DNA of 64,000 bases from Skermanella aerolata KACC 11604 (GCF_000936425.1 NZ_AVFK01000011.1:1-64000); one strand, 5' to 3'; shown: positions 8,290 through 18,304, counted from the stretch's first letter. Notes: generated by a model not told the origin, from the sequence alone. A program made the numbers and translations.

Positions 8290-10053
8290 ATGTCCCGTTC
8301 GATCCTGCACGCACTGCTCCATACCGGCCTGATCACCGCCGCCATGCTGTCGCTGTCGGGCCAGACGACCGCCCAGACTGGCACCCAGACGAATACCCAG
8401 CACCAGGGCATGCACCATCAGCCGATGAAGGTCGAAACGAAACCCTTCGCACCGACGGCCGGCGCATCGTCCACCGCCGTCTATGACGATCTGTCCAACG
8501 TGCCGCTTTGGCCGAACCTCGGCACCGTCAGCTATCGGGTGACGACCGCGTCGCCCCTGGCTCAGCGGTATTTCGACCAGGGACTGCGGCTTGCCTACGG
8601 CTTCAACCACGCCGAAGCGCGCCGCGCCTTCCGCAAGGCGCAGCAGATCGATCCCGATTGCGCCTTGTGCCATTGGGGCGAGGCGATGGTCCTGGGGCCG
8701 AACATCAACGCGCCGATGGAAGCGGAAGCGGCCGCTCCCGCCCTGGCCGCCGTAACGCGGGCCATGGCGCTGGCACCGGCTGCCCGTCCCGATGAGCAGG
8801 CCCTGATCGAAGCGCTGGCACGGCGCTACGCAGCCGACCCCGCAGCGGACCGCCGTTCGCTCGACGCGGCCTATGCCGAAGCCATGATGGACGTCGCCAA
8901 GCGCTATCCCGACGACGCCGACATAACCGTACTGACAGCCGAAGCGCTAATGGACCTGTCGCCGTGGGACTACTGGCAAGCCGGAGGCGCCGAACCGAAG
9001 GGGCATACGGCCGAGATCGTCCGGATGCTGGAAGCGGTCATGGAACGCAACCCTGACCATATCGGCGCGATCCACTACTACATCCACATGGTCGAGGCAT
9101 CCGACCGGCCGGAACGGGCCGTGCCCGGCGCCGACCGGCTCGCATCGTTCGACCTGGGGGCCGGCCATCTCGTCCATATGCCGTCGCACATCTACTACAG
9201 GGTCGGGCGGTACCTAGATTCTCTCCAGGCCAACCGGCGGGCGGTCGCGACCGACGAGGCCTATCTTGAAAGCATCGGCACGGCCGGCATCTATCCGGGT
9301 GCGTATTTCCCGCACAACATCCATTTCTTGATGGCGTCGGCGCAGATGGCGGGCGACGGTCCGACGGCGGTGAGTTCGGCGGAGAAACTCCAAGCGACGG
9401 TCACGGACGATGCGGCGCGCACGGTCCCCTGGGTGCAACCGATCATGGCGGCACCCTATTTCGCCCACGCCCAGTTCAGTCAGCCGGACGCCATCATGGC
9501 GGCGCCGGCGCCGTCGGACGAGTTCCCCTTCGTCAAGGCTATGTGGCACTACGCCCGAGGCGTCGCGCAGGCCAAGGCCGGGGACGCGGCGGCGGCCGGC
9601 AAGGAAGCCGACGCCATTTCTGCGCTTGAGCGGACGGCGGATTTCAGCGGGCTGGAAAGCGCCGGCGTCCCCGCCGCAACCGTGCTGGAGTTGGCGCGCC
9701 ACGTGGTGCGGGCGCGGATCGCCCAAGCCCGGGACGACAATGGCGGCGCCATCGCCGAGTTCACCGCCGCGGCGGAGCTTGAAGGCAAGCTGCCCTACAT
9801 GGAGCCGCCCTTCTGGTACTATCCGGTCCAGCAATCCCTTGGCGCGGCGCTGCTCCGGGCAGGCCGCATCGACGAGGCCGAGCAGGCTTTCGCCACCAGC
9901 CTGACACGGGCGCGCAACAACGGCTGGGCGCTTTACGGCCTGATGAAGGTGCATGAGGCGCGCGGCGACCGCGAAGCGGCCAAGGAAGCCGCCGCCAGCT
10001 TGGAGCGCGCATGGGCCGGCGACCCCGGCATGCTGGACCTCGCGCGGCTGTAG
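8290..10053 (+). CDS. Exported tetratricopeptide-repeat protein
   Basis: 587 residues. The first 29 residues (hydrophobic core ITAAMLSLSG, then TAQ) look like a signal peptide, and a His/Gln-rich linker follows, so the protein is probably periplasmic. TPR-like helices start near residue 92 (QRYFDQGLRLAYGFNHAEA) and include DPDCALCHWGEA, with a vicinal Cys pair. Further repeats occupy 200-330 and 400-570 (ALLRAGRIDEAEQAF). A strong GGAGG lies 7 bases before the ATG, in the short gap after the TTC38-family gene, supporting co-transcription. Homologues are usually annotated only as TPR proteins; a role in binding partners or metals is conceivable but unsupported. Confidence 0.8.
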   Translation: MSRSILHALLHTGLITAAMLSLSGQTTAQTGTQTNTQHQGMHHQPMKVETKPFAPTAGASSTAVYDDLSNVPLWPNLGTVSYRVTTASPLAQRYFDQGLRLAYGFNHAEARRAFRKAQQIDPDCALCHWGEAMVLGPNINAPMEAEAAAPALAAVTRAMALAPAARPDEQALIEALARRYAADPAADRRSLDAAYAEAMMDVAKRYPDDADITVLTAEALMDLSPWDYWQAGGAEPKGHTAEIVRMLEAVMERNPDHIGAIHYYIHMVEASDRPERAVPGADRLASFDLGAGHLVHMPSHIYYRVGRYLDSLQANRRAVATDEAYLESIGTAGIYPGAYFPHNIHFLMASAQMAGDGPTAVSSAEKLQATVTDDAARTVPWVQPIMAAPYFAHAQFSQPDAIMAAPAPSDEFPFVKAMWHYARGVAQAKAGDAAAAGKEADAISALERTADFSGLESAGVPAATVLELARHVVRARIAQARDDNGGAIAEFTAAAELEGKLPYMEPPFWYYPVQQSLGAALLRAGRIDEAEQAFATSLTRARNNGWALYGLMKVHEARGDREAAKEAAASLERAWAGDPGMLDLARL

Positions 10054-10101
10054 GGGTACCGCAGACTTCGCTGGGGCACCCGCAGCGCCTCGCGACCCGC
10101 C

Positions 10102-13100
10102 TCACAGCCTGCTCAACGCCTCGTCGATGCGGGCAGTATGGCGGACCATGCGGGTGGCGCGGCAGGTATCCAGGACGCGCGTCAGGCCGTAGCACAGTTC
10201 GTTGCCCTGTTCGCCCCGTCCGGAGCGGGCGAGCAGGCGGCCGCGCGTGACGAACAGGGTGCTCCATGGGAGAGGTTCGGGACTGGCGAAATCCTCCAGC
10301 CGGTCGGCGTAATGGTCGGCCGCCGCCCAGTCGCCCATGTCCAGCGCCACCTCGATCGCTTCGCGGTAGAAGATGAAATGGTTATGGCTGACGCTGCCTT
10401 GGGCAAGCATCGCAGTCCCCTGGTCGAGAAGGCGCCTGCGCTCGTCAGGCCCGTCGTGCGCCCGCGCCAGCAGGGCCAGGACGCTGGGTCCCAAGTAGCC
10501 GATACCGGTCTGGACGGCCAAATCCATCGCCCGCGTCAGCAGGTCCAGCGCCTCCGTCCGCCGCCCCTTGTACAAGGCCATCCGGCCAAGCCCCATCAGG
10601 TTCTCCGCCTCGAACCGCAGGGCTCCGAGCTGGGCGGTCAGGGCCTGGGCGCGGGCGTAGTGGGACAGACAAGCCTCCTCGTCGCCAAGCTCGCTCATCA
10701 CTTCCGAAGCGACGACATGGCTGACCAGTTCCGCCCGCCTGTGCCCGATCCTCGCGGCGAGAGCGATCGAGTCCCGCGCCAAGGCAAGCGCGGACTCCAG
10801 ATCGGTCATGAACAGGCGCGTCACGGCGTCCATGTAGAGGTTTTCGACCTCGATCCGGGGCAGTTCCCGCTCCCGCGCCCGCCTGACGCAGCGGGAGAAG
10901 TATCCGTGCGCCGTGATCATCCGTCCGCGCAGGTAGCACGCGTCGCCAAGCCCGCTCAGCGCGTGAATTTCCAGATCAGGCGCGTTCGCCCGCCGCGCCC
11001 ATTCCAGTGCCGCTTCATGCTCGCGCAGGCAACCGTCGAGATCGCCGCGCGGGAAACAGAGGTTGCCGCGCAGGTGATGGATGTGGAAGCGTTCCGCTAC
11101 CAAACCGGCTCGCATGGCCGCTGCTTCGGCATGATCGAGCGCATCCAGGGCGCCGGTCAGGTCGTCGATCACCCGCATGCCCGCCGCCAATCCGAACCAC
11201 GCGCGGCAGCGTTCCTCATCGGTTTCGCCAAGGTCGCGCGCCGTTCGATAAGCCGAGATCGCGGGCCGGATCGATCCCAGCGCTTCCAGCACCTCGCCGT
11301 CAAGACAAGCCAGCGCGAAGCGTTCGGCGCGAGCGCAATCCAACGCCAGTCCGCGCTTGATCAGCGACCGCGCCCGTTCGAAACGATAGCCGGCAATGTG
11401 GAACCGGGCGGCCTCGAGATAGGCTGCGGCGGCCCTGTCGTCGCCGGCACTTCCCAGATGCTCCGCCCGCCGGACGATGTCGCGGCTGGCATACCAGTCG
11501 GCGGCGCGGCGGTGCAGGTCGTTCCGGCGTGAGCGCAGGAGCGAGTCATGCACGGCCTCCTGGACCAGCGCGTGCGCGAAGAGGTATTCCCCGCCGGCGG
11601 GACCACCGGCCGGACGGACAAGCGCCTGATCCAGCAGGACCGCGACGTCATAATCCCGGTCGTCCAGCAGGTAGCGCAGCGCATCCAGGTGGAAACGCTG
11701 GCCCAGCACCGATGCCGCCTGAAGCGCCTGCCGGTCCTTGGCCGTCAGGGCGTCCGTGCGCGCCAGGACGATGCAGTGGATGGTGTCCGGCACGGTGCCC
11801 GCCGCATTCCGTGCGCGCAGCAGCTGTTCCAGGAATAGCGGATTTCCACCCGACCGCGTAACGCAGGATCGTGCGAAATCCTCGTCGTCCTTGACGTAGG
11901 CATGCGCCAGCGCCTCGGCTTCGGCAGGGCGAAGGGGGCCGAGATCGATCGTCATAACAGGCACGCCGCCGGCGGCGGCCCGCCACGCGGCGTCGATCGG
12001 ATCGCCCTGGATGCGGGTCGTCAGCATCAGGACGACCGGACATTCCGCCACCAGGCCGGCCAGCATGGCGAAGTAGGGATGGACTTGCGGGTCGGCCCAG
12101 TGGATGTCCTCGAACGTCAGGACCAGCGGCCGGACCGCCGCGACCTTCCTGACCAGCTCGGCGATGACGGCCCTGCGGCCAAGATCCCGCGTCGCGTGAT
12201 CCAGGGCGTCATGGACGGGGCGAAGTTCCGGCGGCATCGGCTGGTCGAGCAGCGGAGCGAGGTGAACGCGGTGTTCGCCGGCCAGAAGCCCCTCGGCGAA
12301 CAGCGAACCGGCGCGCTTCTCCAGTTCCGCCACCAGCGACCGGACCACCGCCTTGATCGCGTCCTGGCCGCAGCCGACGCCGAAATCGAGCACGGTGCCG
12401 GTCACGCAGGCGAACCCCTGGTCGCCGGCCATGCGCTGGAATTCCTCGACCAGCCGCGATTTGCCGATTCCGGCCTCTCCCCGGACATGGACCACCATCC
12501 CGCCACCGGCGCCATCGCCGGGACCTTGATCGGCCTCACGGCAAGCGGCGAGCAAGCCATTGAACTGGTGCAGTTCGGCACGGCGGCCAATGAAAGGCCG
12601 GGAAGCCGAACTCGTTCCCGCCGTCCTCAGATCGTGCAGGCGCCACGGCGGCCCATGCGTGCCCTTCAAGTCCAGCAGACCGTCAAGGGCTTCCCGGACA
12701 GCCTGCGATATCAGGATCTCCCCCGGTTCGGCCAGCATGGCGAGCCGACCGCCTTCCTGTACGGCGGCCCCCGTGAGCATGAGGTCCGGTCCGCCATCGA
12801 CCATGACCAGACCGCAGGCGACACCAGTGCGGGGCGGCTCTCCGCCTTCCTCACTCCTCAGCAGATCGAGCGCGGTGCGGACCGCCCGTTCCGGATCGTT
12901 TCCGTGGGCACGCCTCGCACCGAATGCGGCGAACACCGTGTTTCCGACGTGCCGGTACAGGTCGCCGCCATAGTTCCGCACGGTGGTGTCGATCCGGACA
13001 ACCGCGCCGGCCGTTCGCCGGTGCATCTCCTCCGGATCGTGGTCCAAAGCGCCGGTATCCGCCAATGCGACGCAAAGAATGGCGGCGACGCGCAGTTCCG

Positions 13101-13932
13101 GCACGGGTGGGCAGGCTGCCGGCGGCGGTGTCTCGGCGTCTTGCATGCGCGGTGCCGGTGCCGGTGCCGGCACCGTTCCGCCCCGGTCGTCGCGGGCGCG
13201 CCGCCGTTCCCGGATCTCCCGCAGAAGCGCCTCCGTTTCCGGTTCGGGCAGGACGCCCAGCTCGCGCTCCAGCACGGACCGGCAGGTCTGGTACTGCTTC
13301 AGGGCGGCGGCGTACCGCCCCTGCCGGACATAGAACCTCATCAGGGCCCGGTGTGCCGGTTCGCGCAGGGGATCTAGGGCGAGAAGCCGCAGGGCATGGC
13401 GGATGCCGGCTTCACAACCGCCCTGCTCCAGTTCATGGTCGAGCAGCTTTCCGAGTGCGCCCTGCGCCAGTTCACGCAAGTGCTGGCGCTCGACCTGAAG
13501 CCAGTCCTCGAACGCCGCCGATCTCGACGGCGTAGCTTCGAACAGGTCGCCGCGATAGAGCGCCACGGCCCGGACCAGCATGGCGGGAGAGCCGTCGGCA
13601 ACCGCCCGCTGAAACTCCGCCACGTCGGTCACCAGGGCTTCCGCCGGGATGCGAAGGCTGTCGCTGTCCGTGATCGGCAGGGGCAAGCAGCGGCGCAGGA
13701 GAGCCAGCGCCTGCCTCAGGCTGCTGCGAGCCAGGGTATCTGGACTGTCCTCCCACAGCAGGGTCGCGATCTTGTCGCGCGGGTGCGGCCGATCCGGCCG
13801 CAACGCCAGATAGGCCAGCAAAGCCATCGGCTTTCTGGCAGTCAACGGAACCGGCGACCCAGCGGGCGAATAAAGGTCGAATCCGCCGAGCAGGTCGAGG
13901 CGATAAGCCTCCACGGACTGCTCCCCGCGCAT
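10102..13932 (-). CDS. BTAD/AAA/TPR transcriptional regulator with cyclase-like domain
   Basis: 1276 residues from ATG 13932. GTG at 13914, with GGGGAG 7 bases before it, is an equally good start and loses nothing of the first domain. Order: SARP-type DNA-binding plus bacterial transcriptional activation domain (about 1-230, beginning YRLDLLGGFDLYS); a linker rich in Pro/Ala; a class III nucleotide cyclase-like fold (about 275-415); an AAA/STAND ATPase with Walker A GEAGIGKS and Walker B LVLTFEDIHWAD; then many TPR-like helices to the C-terminus. The cyclase-like part reads GNTVFAAFGA where active enzymes have GDAVMA-type sequence, so it is probably a non-catalytic sensor. It converges on the two TPR genes and may control them (inference). 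Confidence 0.85.
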   Translation of the reverse strand: MRGEQSVEAYRLDLLGGFDLYSPAGSPVPLTARKPMALLAYLALRPDRPHPRDKIATLLWEDSPDTLARSSLRQALALLRRCLPLPITDSDSLRIPAEALVTDVAEFQRAVADGSPAMLVRAVALYRGDLFEATPSRSAAFEDWLQVERQHLRELAQGALGKLLDHELEQGGCEAGIRHALRLLALDPLREPAHRALMRFYVRQGRYAAALKQYQTCRSVLERELGVLPEPETEALLREIRERRRARDDRGGTVPAPAPAPRMQDAETPPPAACPPVPELRVAAILCVALADTGALDHDPEEMHRRTAGAVVRIDTTVRNYGGDLYRHVGNTVFAAFGARRAHGNDPERAVRTALDLLRSEEGGEPPRTGVACGLVMVDGGPDLMLTGAAVQEGGRLAMLAEPGEILISQAVREALDGLLDLKGTHGPPWRLHDLRTAGTSSASRPFIGRRAELHQFNGLLAACREADQGPGDGAGGGMVVHVRGEAGIGKSRLVEEFQRMAGDQGFACVTGTVLDFGVGCGQDAIKAVVRSLVAELEKRAGSLFAEGLLAGEHRVHLAPLLDQPMPPELRPVHDALDHATRDLGRRAVIAELVRKVAAVRPLVLTFEDIHWADPQVHPYFAMLAGLVAECPVVLMLTTRIQGDPIDAAWRAAAGGVPVMTIDLGPLRPAEAEALAHAYVKDDEDFARSCVTRSGGNPLFLEQLLRARNAAGTVPDTIHCIVLARTDALTAKDRQALQAASVLGQRFHLDALRYLLDDRDYDVAVLLDQALVRPAGGPAGGEYLFAHALVQEAVHDSLLRSRRNDLHRRAADWYASRDIVRRAEHLGSAGDDRAAAAYLEAARFHIAGYRFERARSLIKRGLALDCARAERFALACLDGEVLEALGSIRPAISAYRTARDLGETDEERCRAWFGLAAGMRVIDDLTGALDALDHAEAAAMRAGLVAERFHIHHLRGNLCFPRGDLDGCLREHEAALEWARRANAPDLEIHALSGLGDACYLRGRMITAHGYFSRCVRRARERELPRIEVENLYMDAVTRLFMTDLESALALARDSIALAARIGHRRAELVSHVVASEVMSELGDEEACLSHYARAQALTAQLGALRFEAENLMGLGRMALYKGRRTEALDLLTRAMDLAVQTGIGYLGPSVLALLARAHDGPDERRRLLDQGTAMLAQGSVSHNHFIFYREAIEVALDMGDWAAADHYADRLEDFASPEPLPWSTLFVTRGRLLARSGRGEQGNELCYGLTRVLDTCRATRMVRHTARIDEALSRL

Positions 13933-14340
13933 GAATGCCAAGGTCAAGGATAATCAATGTTGCCACTCCCGACCGCCGGCTACCATTAAAATCAGACGAG
14001 CGTCCGGTCAGCGGCTCTGCATACTCTTTCTTTCACAACAAGGTTTATGCCCATGATCCGCAGGATTGGCTAGACCGCCCCACCTATGCGGCCTCTCGAC
14101 CTAACCACTTAGTCAGTCAGCATAGAAAATTACTTTGATTTTTATCTAAAATCGTATTGAGTTAAGCCTCTTTCGCGGCAAATATGCCCTACACCAAGTG
14201 CTCAGCACGGCACCAAGCCGTGGAGCCAATAGTAGTTAAGAACAAACACTGGATTGTCCGGCGGCGCATAGAGACTATACGAACGGATATGCGATCACTG
14301 GAGACGCTATGTTGTCCACTCCCAACTTTCAGGTGCCTGG
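13933..14340. other. Divergent promoter region
   Basis: About 400 bp between the divergent BTAD regulator and folE. It becomes AT-rich at 14120-14170 (TACTTTGATTTTTATC), as expected for promoters. I see no convincing palindrome, riboswitch or small RNA. Confidence 0.4.
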
Positions 14341-14991
14341 ATGATTGCTGATACACTTGCCGATGCCATCTCTGATGATCGCAGCCTGACCGGCAACTTG
14401 GCGGATGCCTCCTTGCGGCCAGCCTACCCGAGCCGCGCCGATGCCGAGGAAGCCGTGCGCACGCTGCTGCTCTGGGCGGGTGACAATCCCGACCGGGAGG
14501 GGCTCTTGGGGACGCCGGACCGCGTCGTGCGCTCCTACGAGGAGTTCTTCGCCGGCTACAAGGTCGACCCGGTCGACCTGTTGCAGCGGACCTTCGAGGA
14601 AACCGACGGCTATGACGAAATGGTCGTCCTCAAGGACATCCGCTTCGAGAGCTACTGCGAGCACCACATGGTGCCGATCATCGGCAAGGCCCATGTCGCG
14701 TATCTGCCCCGGCACCGCGTCGTCGGCATCAGCAAGCTGGCCCGCGTGGTCGATGTCTACGCAAAGCGCCTCCAGATCCAGGAGAAGATGACCTCCCAGA
14801 TCGCCAATACCTTGGAAGAGGTTCTTCAGCCCTTGGGCGTCGCCGTCGTACTTGAAGGCGAGCACCAGTGCATGACCACACGCGGCATCCATAAGCCCGG
14901 CGTCAGCATGGTGTCCAGCCGCATGCTGGGCGCATTCAGGACCGATCCCGCGACCCGGCGGGAATTCCTCGACCTGATCCGCTCATCCTGA
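14341..14991 (+). CDS. folE: GTP cyclohydrolase I
   Basis: 216 residues, full length. The enzyme converts GTP to 7,8-dihydroneopterin triphosphate plus formate, the first step to folate and tetrahydrobiopterin. The zinc site is intact: Cys106 and His109 in [20 protein letters not shown] and Cys177 in [27 protein letters not shown] is the usual GTP-binding helix. The N-terminal 30 residues are variable. There is no obvious ribosome site in front of ATG 14341, so the start is the least certain part. Nearby genes do not belong to folate synthesis; on secondary replicons folE copies are often extra paralogues. Confidence 0.93.
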   Translation: MIADTLADAISDDRSLTGNLADASLRPAYPSRADAEEAVRTLLLWAGDNPDREGLLGTPDRVVRSYEEFFAGYKVDPVDLLQRTFEETDGYDEMVVLKDIRFESYCEHHMVPIIGKAHVAYLPRHRVVGISKLARVVDVYAKRLQIQEKMTSQIANTLEEVLQPLGVAVVLEGEHQCMTTRGIHKPGVSMVSSRMLGAFRTDPATRREFLDLIRSS

Positions 14992-15080
14992 TCTTTTCGG
15001 CCTGAAGAGGGCGCTTGCCCCTTCCACACGAACCTGCTCCACCGGCGGTTCCCGTCCCCTGAACATCGAAGGATCTCCCG

Positions 15081-15593
15081 ATGCGCCTGTCCAGCGTAGC
15101 GCTTTGTGCCGCTCTTTTCCTGGGTGCCATGGCCACTGCGGATCTCCTGACGCCGGTCGCGCCGGCTCAGGCCGCGGAATTCCCCGTGCTCCGGATCACC
15201 GTGCCGAAGACCGGCCAGAACCACGAGATCGTCTTCGACCGTGCCGGGTTCGAGGCGATCGGGACGCGCACCGTCAAAACCTCCACGTCCTGGACCGACG
15301 GCGTGGTGGAATTCGAAGGGGTCCTGATTACGGACGTGCTGGCGAAAATCGGCGCCGACGGAGTCAAGTCGGTCCGCGTCGCCGCGATCAACGACTACAG
15401 CTACACGATCCCGTTCAAGGACGTTAAGGATTACCCGGTTATACTAGCATTCAAGATGAACGGCAAATACCTGACACCCCGCGACAAGGGACCTCTCTGG
15501 GTGATCTATCCGCGCGACGAGTTTCCCGAACTGAACACCAAGGAGGTGGATCACCGGATGGTCTGGCAGGTCAACGCCATGACCGTGCAGTAA
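15081..15593 (+). CDS. Periplasmic oxidoreductase-like protein of the sulfite oxidase fold
   Basis: 170 residues with a signal peptide of about 30 residues ending PAQA-A. The mature part resembles the molybdopterin-binding domain of sulfite oxidases: TSTSWTDGVVEFEGVLITDVL, then VAAINDYSYTIPF and DKGPLWVIYP. The mature protein contains no cysteine, so the Cys that ligates molybdenum in true sulfite oxidases is absent and cofactor catalysis is doubtful. A sensor kinase gene starts 70 bp downstream on the same strand; a sensory partner role fits this pairing (inference). GAAGGA precedes the ATG at good spacing. Confidence 0.75.
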   Translation: MRLSSVALCAALFLGAMATADLLTPVAPAQAAEFPVLRITVPKTGQNHEIVFDRAGFEAIGTRTVKTSTSWTDGVVEFEGVLITDVLAKIGADGVKSVRVAAINDYSYTIPFKDVKDYPVILAFKMNGKYLTPRDKGPLWVIYPRDEFPELNTKEVDHRMVWQVNAMTVQ

Positions 15594-15662
15594 GCCAGAC
15601 GGGGCAACCATGAATCCGGGCACCCTGAAAAAAGGCAGGCGGAAAGCCGCGCGGGGAGAGCG

Positions 15663-17486
15663 ATGAGCAAACTACTCTCCATCAACGGTGCCCGCATCGT
15701 CCTGTGCCTGCTCATGGTCGGCGTCATGGCGTCCATGGCCACCAGCATCGTCAAGCTCAGGAAATACGAGGAGATCGGGCGGATAGAACTGTCGGATACG
15801 ACGTGGCTGGTAGCGCAGACCCGGTTCGAGTTCTTCCGGTTCGCGTCCACGCTCGACCTCTTCGCACAGCCGGGTTCCGACGTCACCAAGATGGATCTGC
15901 TGCAACGCCTCGACGTGCTGTGGAGCCGGCTGCCGCTCTTCGTCGAGGGACGGGACAGCCAGCGCTACGCAGCGGTGCCCGGGTTGCAGGAACTGGTGTC
16001 CGGGCTCATGGCGATGCTGAGGGAGATCGAACCCGTACTTCATGAGCTTGGCAAGGGCGAGATCGACGCCTATCGAACGCTGCGCCAGCGTTTCGACCAG
16101 AAGGCGAAGCCGCTCGACGACCTGATCGTAAGCGCCCTGGTCCGGGACGAGGGCAAGTCGATCTTCGTCAATACGCAGCTCGAACAGGTGCATTTGGAAT
16201 TGAACATGTCGCTGGCCGGCCTTCTCGTCAGCGGCCTGGGTCTGATCCTTCTGCTGTTCCGGGAGAACCTGTCGGTTCATCGCGCCGAGGCGCTGGCCAA
16301 ATCGGCCGTCCACCGCTTGCGGGTCGCGATCGACAGCATCGGCGACGGTTTCGTCCTGTTCGACGGCGATCACCGGCTGGTTCTGTGCAACAGGCAGTAT
16401 CAGGAACTACACGCTCCCATTTCAGACCTGTTCGTTCCCGGCTGCCGGTTCGAGGATATCCAGCGCGCCCTGGTCGATGCCTGGGTGATTCCGGACGCCT
16501 ATGCCGATCCCGACGGCTGGCTCGCCGCGCGCCTGGCCCAGCACCGCAACCCGCGAGAGGCATTCGAACTTGCGCTCAGCAAGAACCGCTGGGTCCGCAT
16601 CAGCGAGAGGCGCACGCAGGACGGCGGATCGGTGGGCATCGTCACGGACATCACCGAACTGAAGCAGCGGGAATTAGCCCTTCAGGAGGCCAAGGACCAG
16701 GCCGACCGCGCCAACAAGGCGAAGACGAGCTTCCTCGCCAATATGAGCCACGAGTTGCGGACACCCCTGAACGCGATCATCGGCTTCTCCGAGATCATGG
16801 CCAGTCAGCTCATGGGACCGCTGGGCAGCGAACGCTACAGCGAATATGCCCAGGACATCCACCAGAGCGGCAGGCTCCTGCTGTCCCTCATCAACGATAT
16901 CCTGGACATGGCGAAGATCGAAGCCGGCCGGCTCGAACTGTCGGAGGAAGTGGTCAGGCTCGACGGGGTGACCTCCGACGTCGTCCGGATGCTCCGGCAC
17001 CGCGCCGCCGAAGGCGGAGTGGAAATCACCTACGAACTGCCGGCCGGCACATGCCTGGTGCGGGCGGACGAGCGGCTGCTGCGGCAGATCCTGCTCAACC
17101 TCCTTAGCAACGCCGTGAAGTTCACGCCGTCAGGCGGGCGGGTCACGGTCACCCTCGTCCATGATGCCGCCGGCGGGCTGGAGGTGCGGATCAGCGATAC
17201 CGGCATCGGGATAGCACCCGAGGATATCGACAGGGTGATCCAACCCTTCGTCCAGCTGGAGAACCATTTGCAGCGCCGGTACGAGGGAACCGGCCTTGGC
17301 CTGTCCCTGGTCAAGGCCATGGTCGAACTCCATGGCGGATCCTTCAAGCTCCTGAGCGAAGCGGGCGCCGGGACGACGGCGGTCGTCACCCTGCCGCCCG
17401 AACGCGTCGGCGGTGGCGCTCCCGCCGTCGCTTTTCCCAAACAACCAGAAAGGAGGATGCGAAATGACAGGCTTATCGCATCTTGA
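15663..17486 (+). CDS. Membrane-bound PAS sensor histidine kinase
   Basis: 607 residues. Transmembrane helices near 9-30 and 178-198 flank a periplasmic sensor region of about 145 residues. A PAS domain follows (about 215-330, IGDGFVLFDGDHRLVLCN), then HisKA with His363 in NMSHELRTPLNAIIGFSEI and a HATPase with DTGIGIAPEDI and GTGLGLSLVKAMVELHGG. It would autophosphorylate and pass phosphate to a separate regulator, none of which is adjacent. GGGGAGAGCG precedes the ATG. It is 70 bp after the sulfite-oxidase-fold gene, and its last 23 bases overlap the next gene's start, so they are likely co-transcribed. Confidence 0.9.
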   Translation: MSKLLSINGARIVLCLLMVGVMASMATSIVKLRKYEEIGRIELSDTTWLVAQTRFEFFRFASTLDLFAQPGSDVTKMDLLQRLDVLWSRLPLFVEGRDSQRYAAVPGLQELVSGLMAMLREIEPVLHELGKGEIDAYRTLRQRFDQKAKPLDDLIVSALVRDEGKSIFVNTQLEQVHLELNMSLAGLLVSGLGLILLLFRENLSVHRAEALAKSAVHRLRVAIDSIGDGFVLFDGDHRLVLCNRQYQELHAPISDLFVPGCRFEDIQRALVDAWVIPDAYADPDGWLAARLAQHRNPREAFELALSKNRWVRISERRTQDGGSVGIVTDITELKQRELALQEAKDQADRANKAKTSFLANMSHELRTPLNAIIGFSEIMASQLMGPLGSERYSEYAQDIHQSGRLLLSLINDILDMAKIEAGRLELSEEVVRLDGVTSDVVRMLRHRAAEGGVEITYELPAGTCLVRADERLLRQILLNLLSNAVKFTPSGGRVTVTLVHDAAGGLEVRISDTGIGIAPEDIDRVIQPFVQLENHLQRRYEGTGLGLSLVKAMVELHGGSFKLLSEAGAGTTAVVTLPPERVGGGAPAVAFPKQPERRMRNDRLIAS

Positions 17487-18300
17487 GGCCGACGTCAGGC
17501 CAGCCGCCACGCTGCGCACCGGTACGTCCCAACGCCCGGGTCCGCTAGCCGGCAAGCCGATGTCCATCCGGGATTTTCCCCAGTCGCCGGCCGGATCGCT
17601 GTCCACCGTGCTGTCCAATCTGCCGCTTGGCGCCCGGGTGCTCGATATCGGGTGCCAGGGCTGGACGGTCGTCCACCGGGCTGAGTCGCTGGAGCGCATG
17701 GACCTGCGCCATTCCGGCTGCGACCTGGACGAGGGGACGGGCGTGATCCATGGCGAGTTCCGCAGGGCCGACCTGTGCCGCGAGCCATTGCCCTGGGAAG
17801 ACGACCAGTTCGACTGCGTCGTGATGAGTCATGTGCTGGAACACCTGACCAACCCGCACGAGGCTTTCGGGGAAGCCGTCCGGGTCTGCCGGCCTGGTGG
17901 GACGATCTTCGTGGAAACTCCGTCGGACCGGTCGGTCCGGTGGTCGTTTCCCTGGGCACAGCACCTCCACCTGATCCTGTCGTACTGGGACGATCCTACC
18001 CATGTCGGGCGCCCCTTCACACCCCAGGCGCTGTACCGCATGTCGATCTACTGGAGCTGCATTCCGTTGGTCACCCGATACGACCAGCGGCTGATCGACA
18101 TGGTTCTGCTTCCCCTGCTGCTGCTCAAGGCGCTGGTCACCCGCGATGTCGACTCCGGTATCGCCGCATGGTGGCGCGCCACCGGCTGGTGCTGCTACGG
18201 CGTCTTCAGCAAACGGCAGGATGTCTCCGGCAAACCGCCCATGAACTACTTCTCCTTCAAGGGGGTGCGAGCCCGCACCCTGGATATCGGACAGGGCTGA
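17464..18300 (+). CDS. Class I SAM-dependent methyltransferase
   Basis: 278 residues when begun at ATG 17464, which follows a perfect AAGGAGG and overlaps the kinase stop by 23 bp. Motif I is VLDIGCQGW, the post-I acidic region ends in GCDLDEG, and motif IV/V is FDCVVMSHVLEHLTNPHEAF then VCRPGGTIFVETPS. This is the Methyltransf_11 type. A hydrophobic run LLPLLLLKALV near residue 225 suggests contact with membrane or a lipid-like acceptor. The substrate cannot be read from the sequence. Its place before an EmrAB-like exporter suggests modification of something exported or sensed (inference). Confidence 0.8.
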   Translation: MTGLSHLEADVRPAATLRTGTSQRPGPLAGKPMSIRDFPQSPAGSLSTVLSNLPLGARVLDIGCQGWTVVHRAESLERMDLRHSGCDLDEGTGVIHGEFRRADLCREPLPWEDDQFDCVVMSHVLEHLTNPHEAFGEAVRVCRPGGTIFVETPSDRSVRWSFPWAQHLHLILSYWDDPTHVGRPFTPQALYRMSIYWSCIPLVTRYDQRLIDMVLLPLLLLKALVTRDVDSGIAAWWRATGWCCYGVFSKRQDVSGKPPMNYFSFKGVRARTLDIGQG

Positions 18301-18304
18301 CTCT

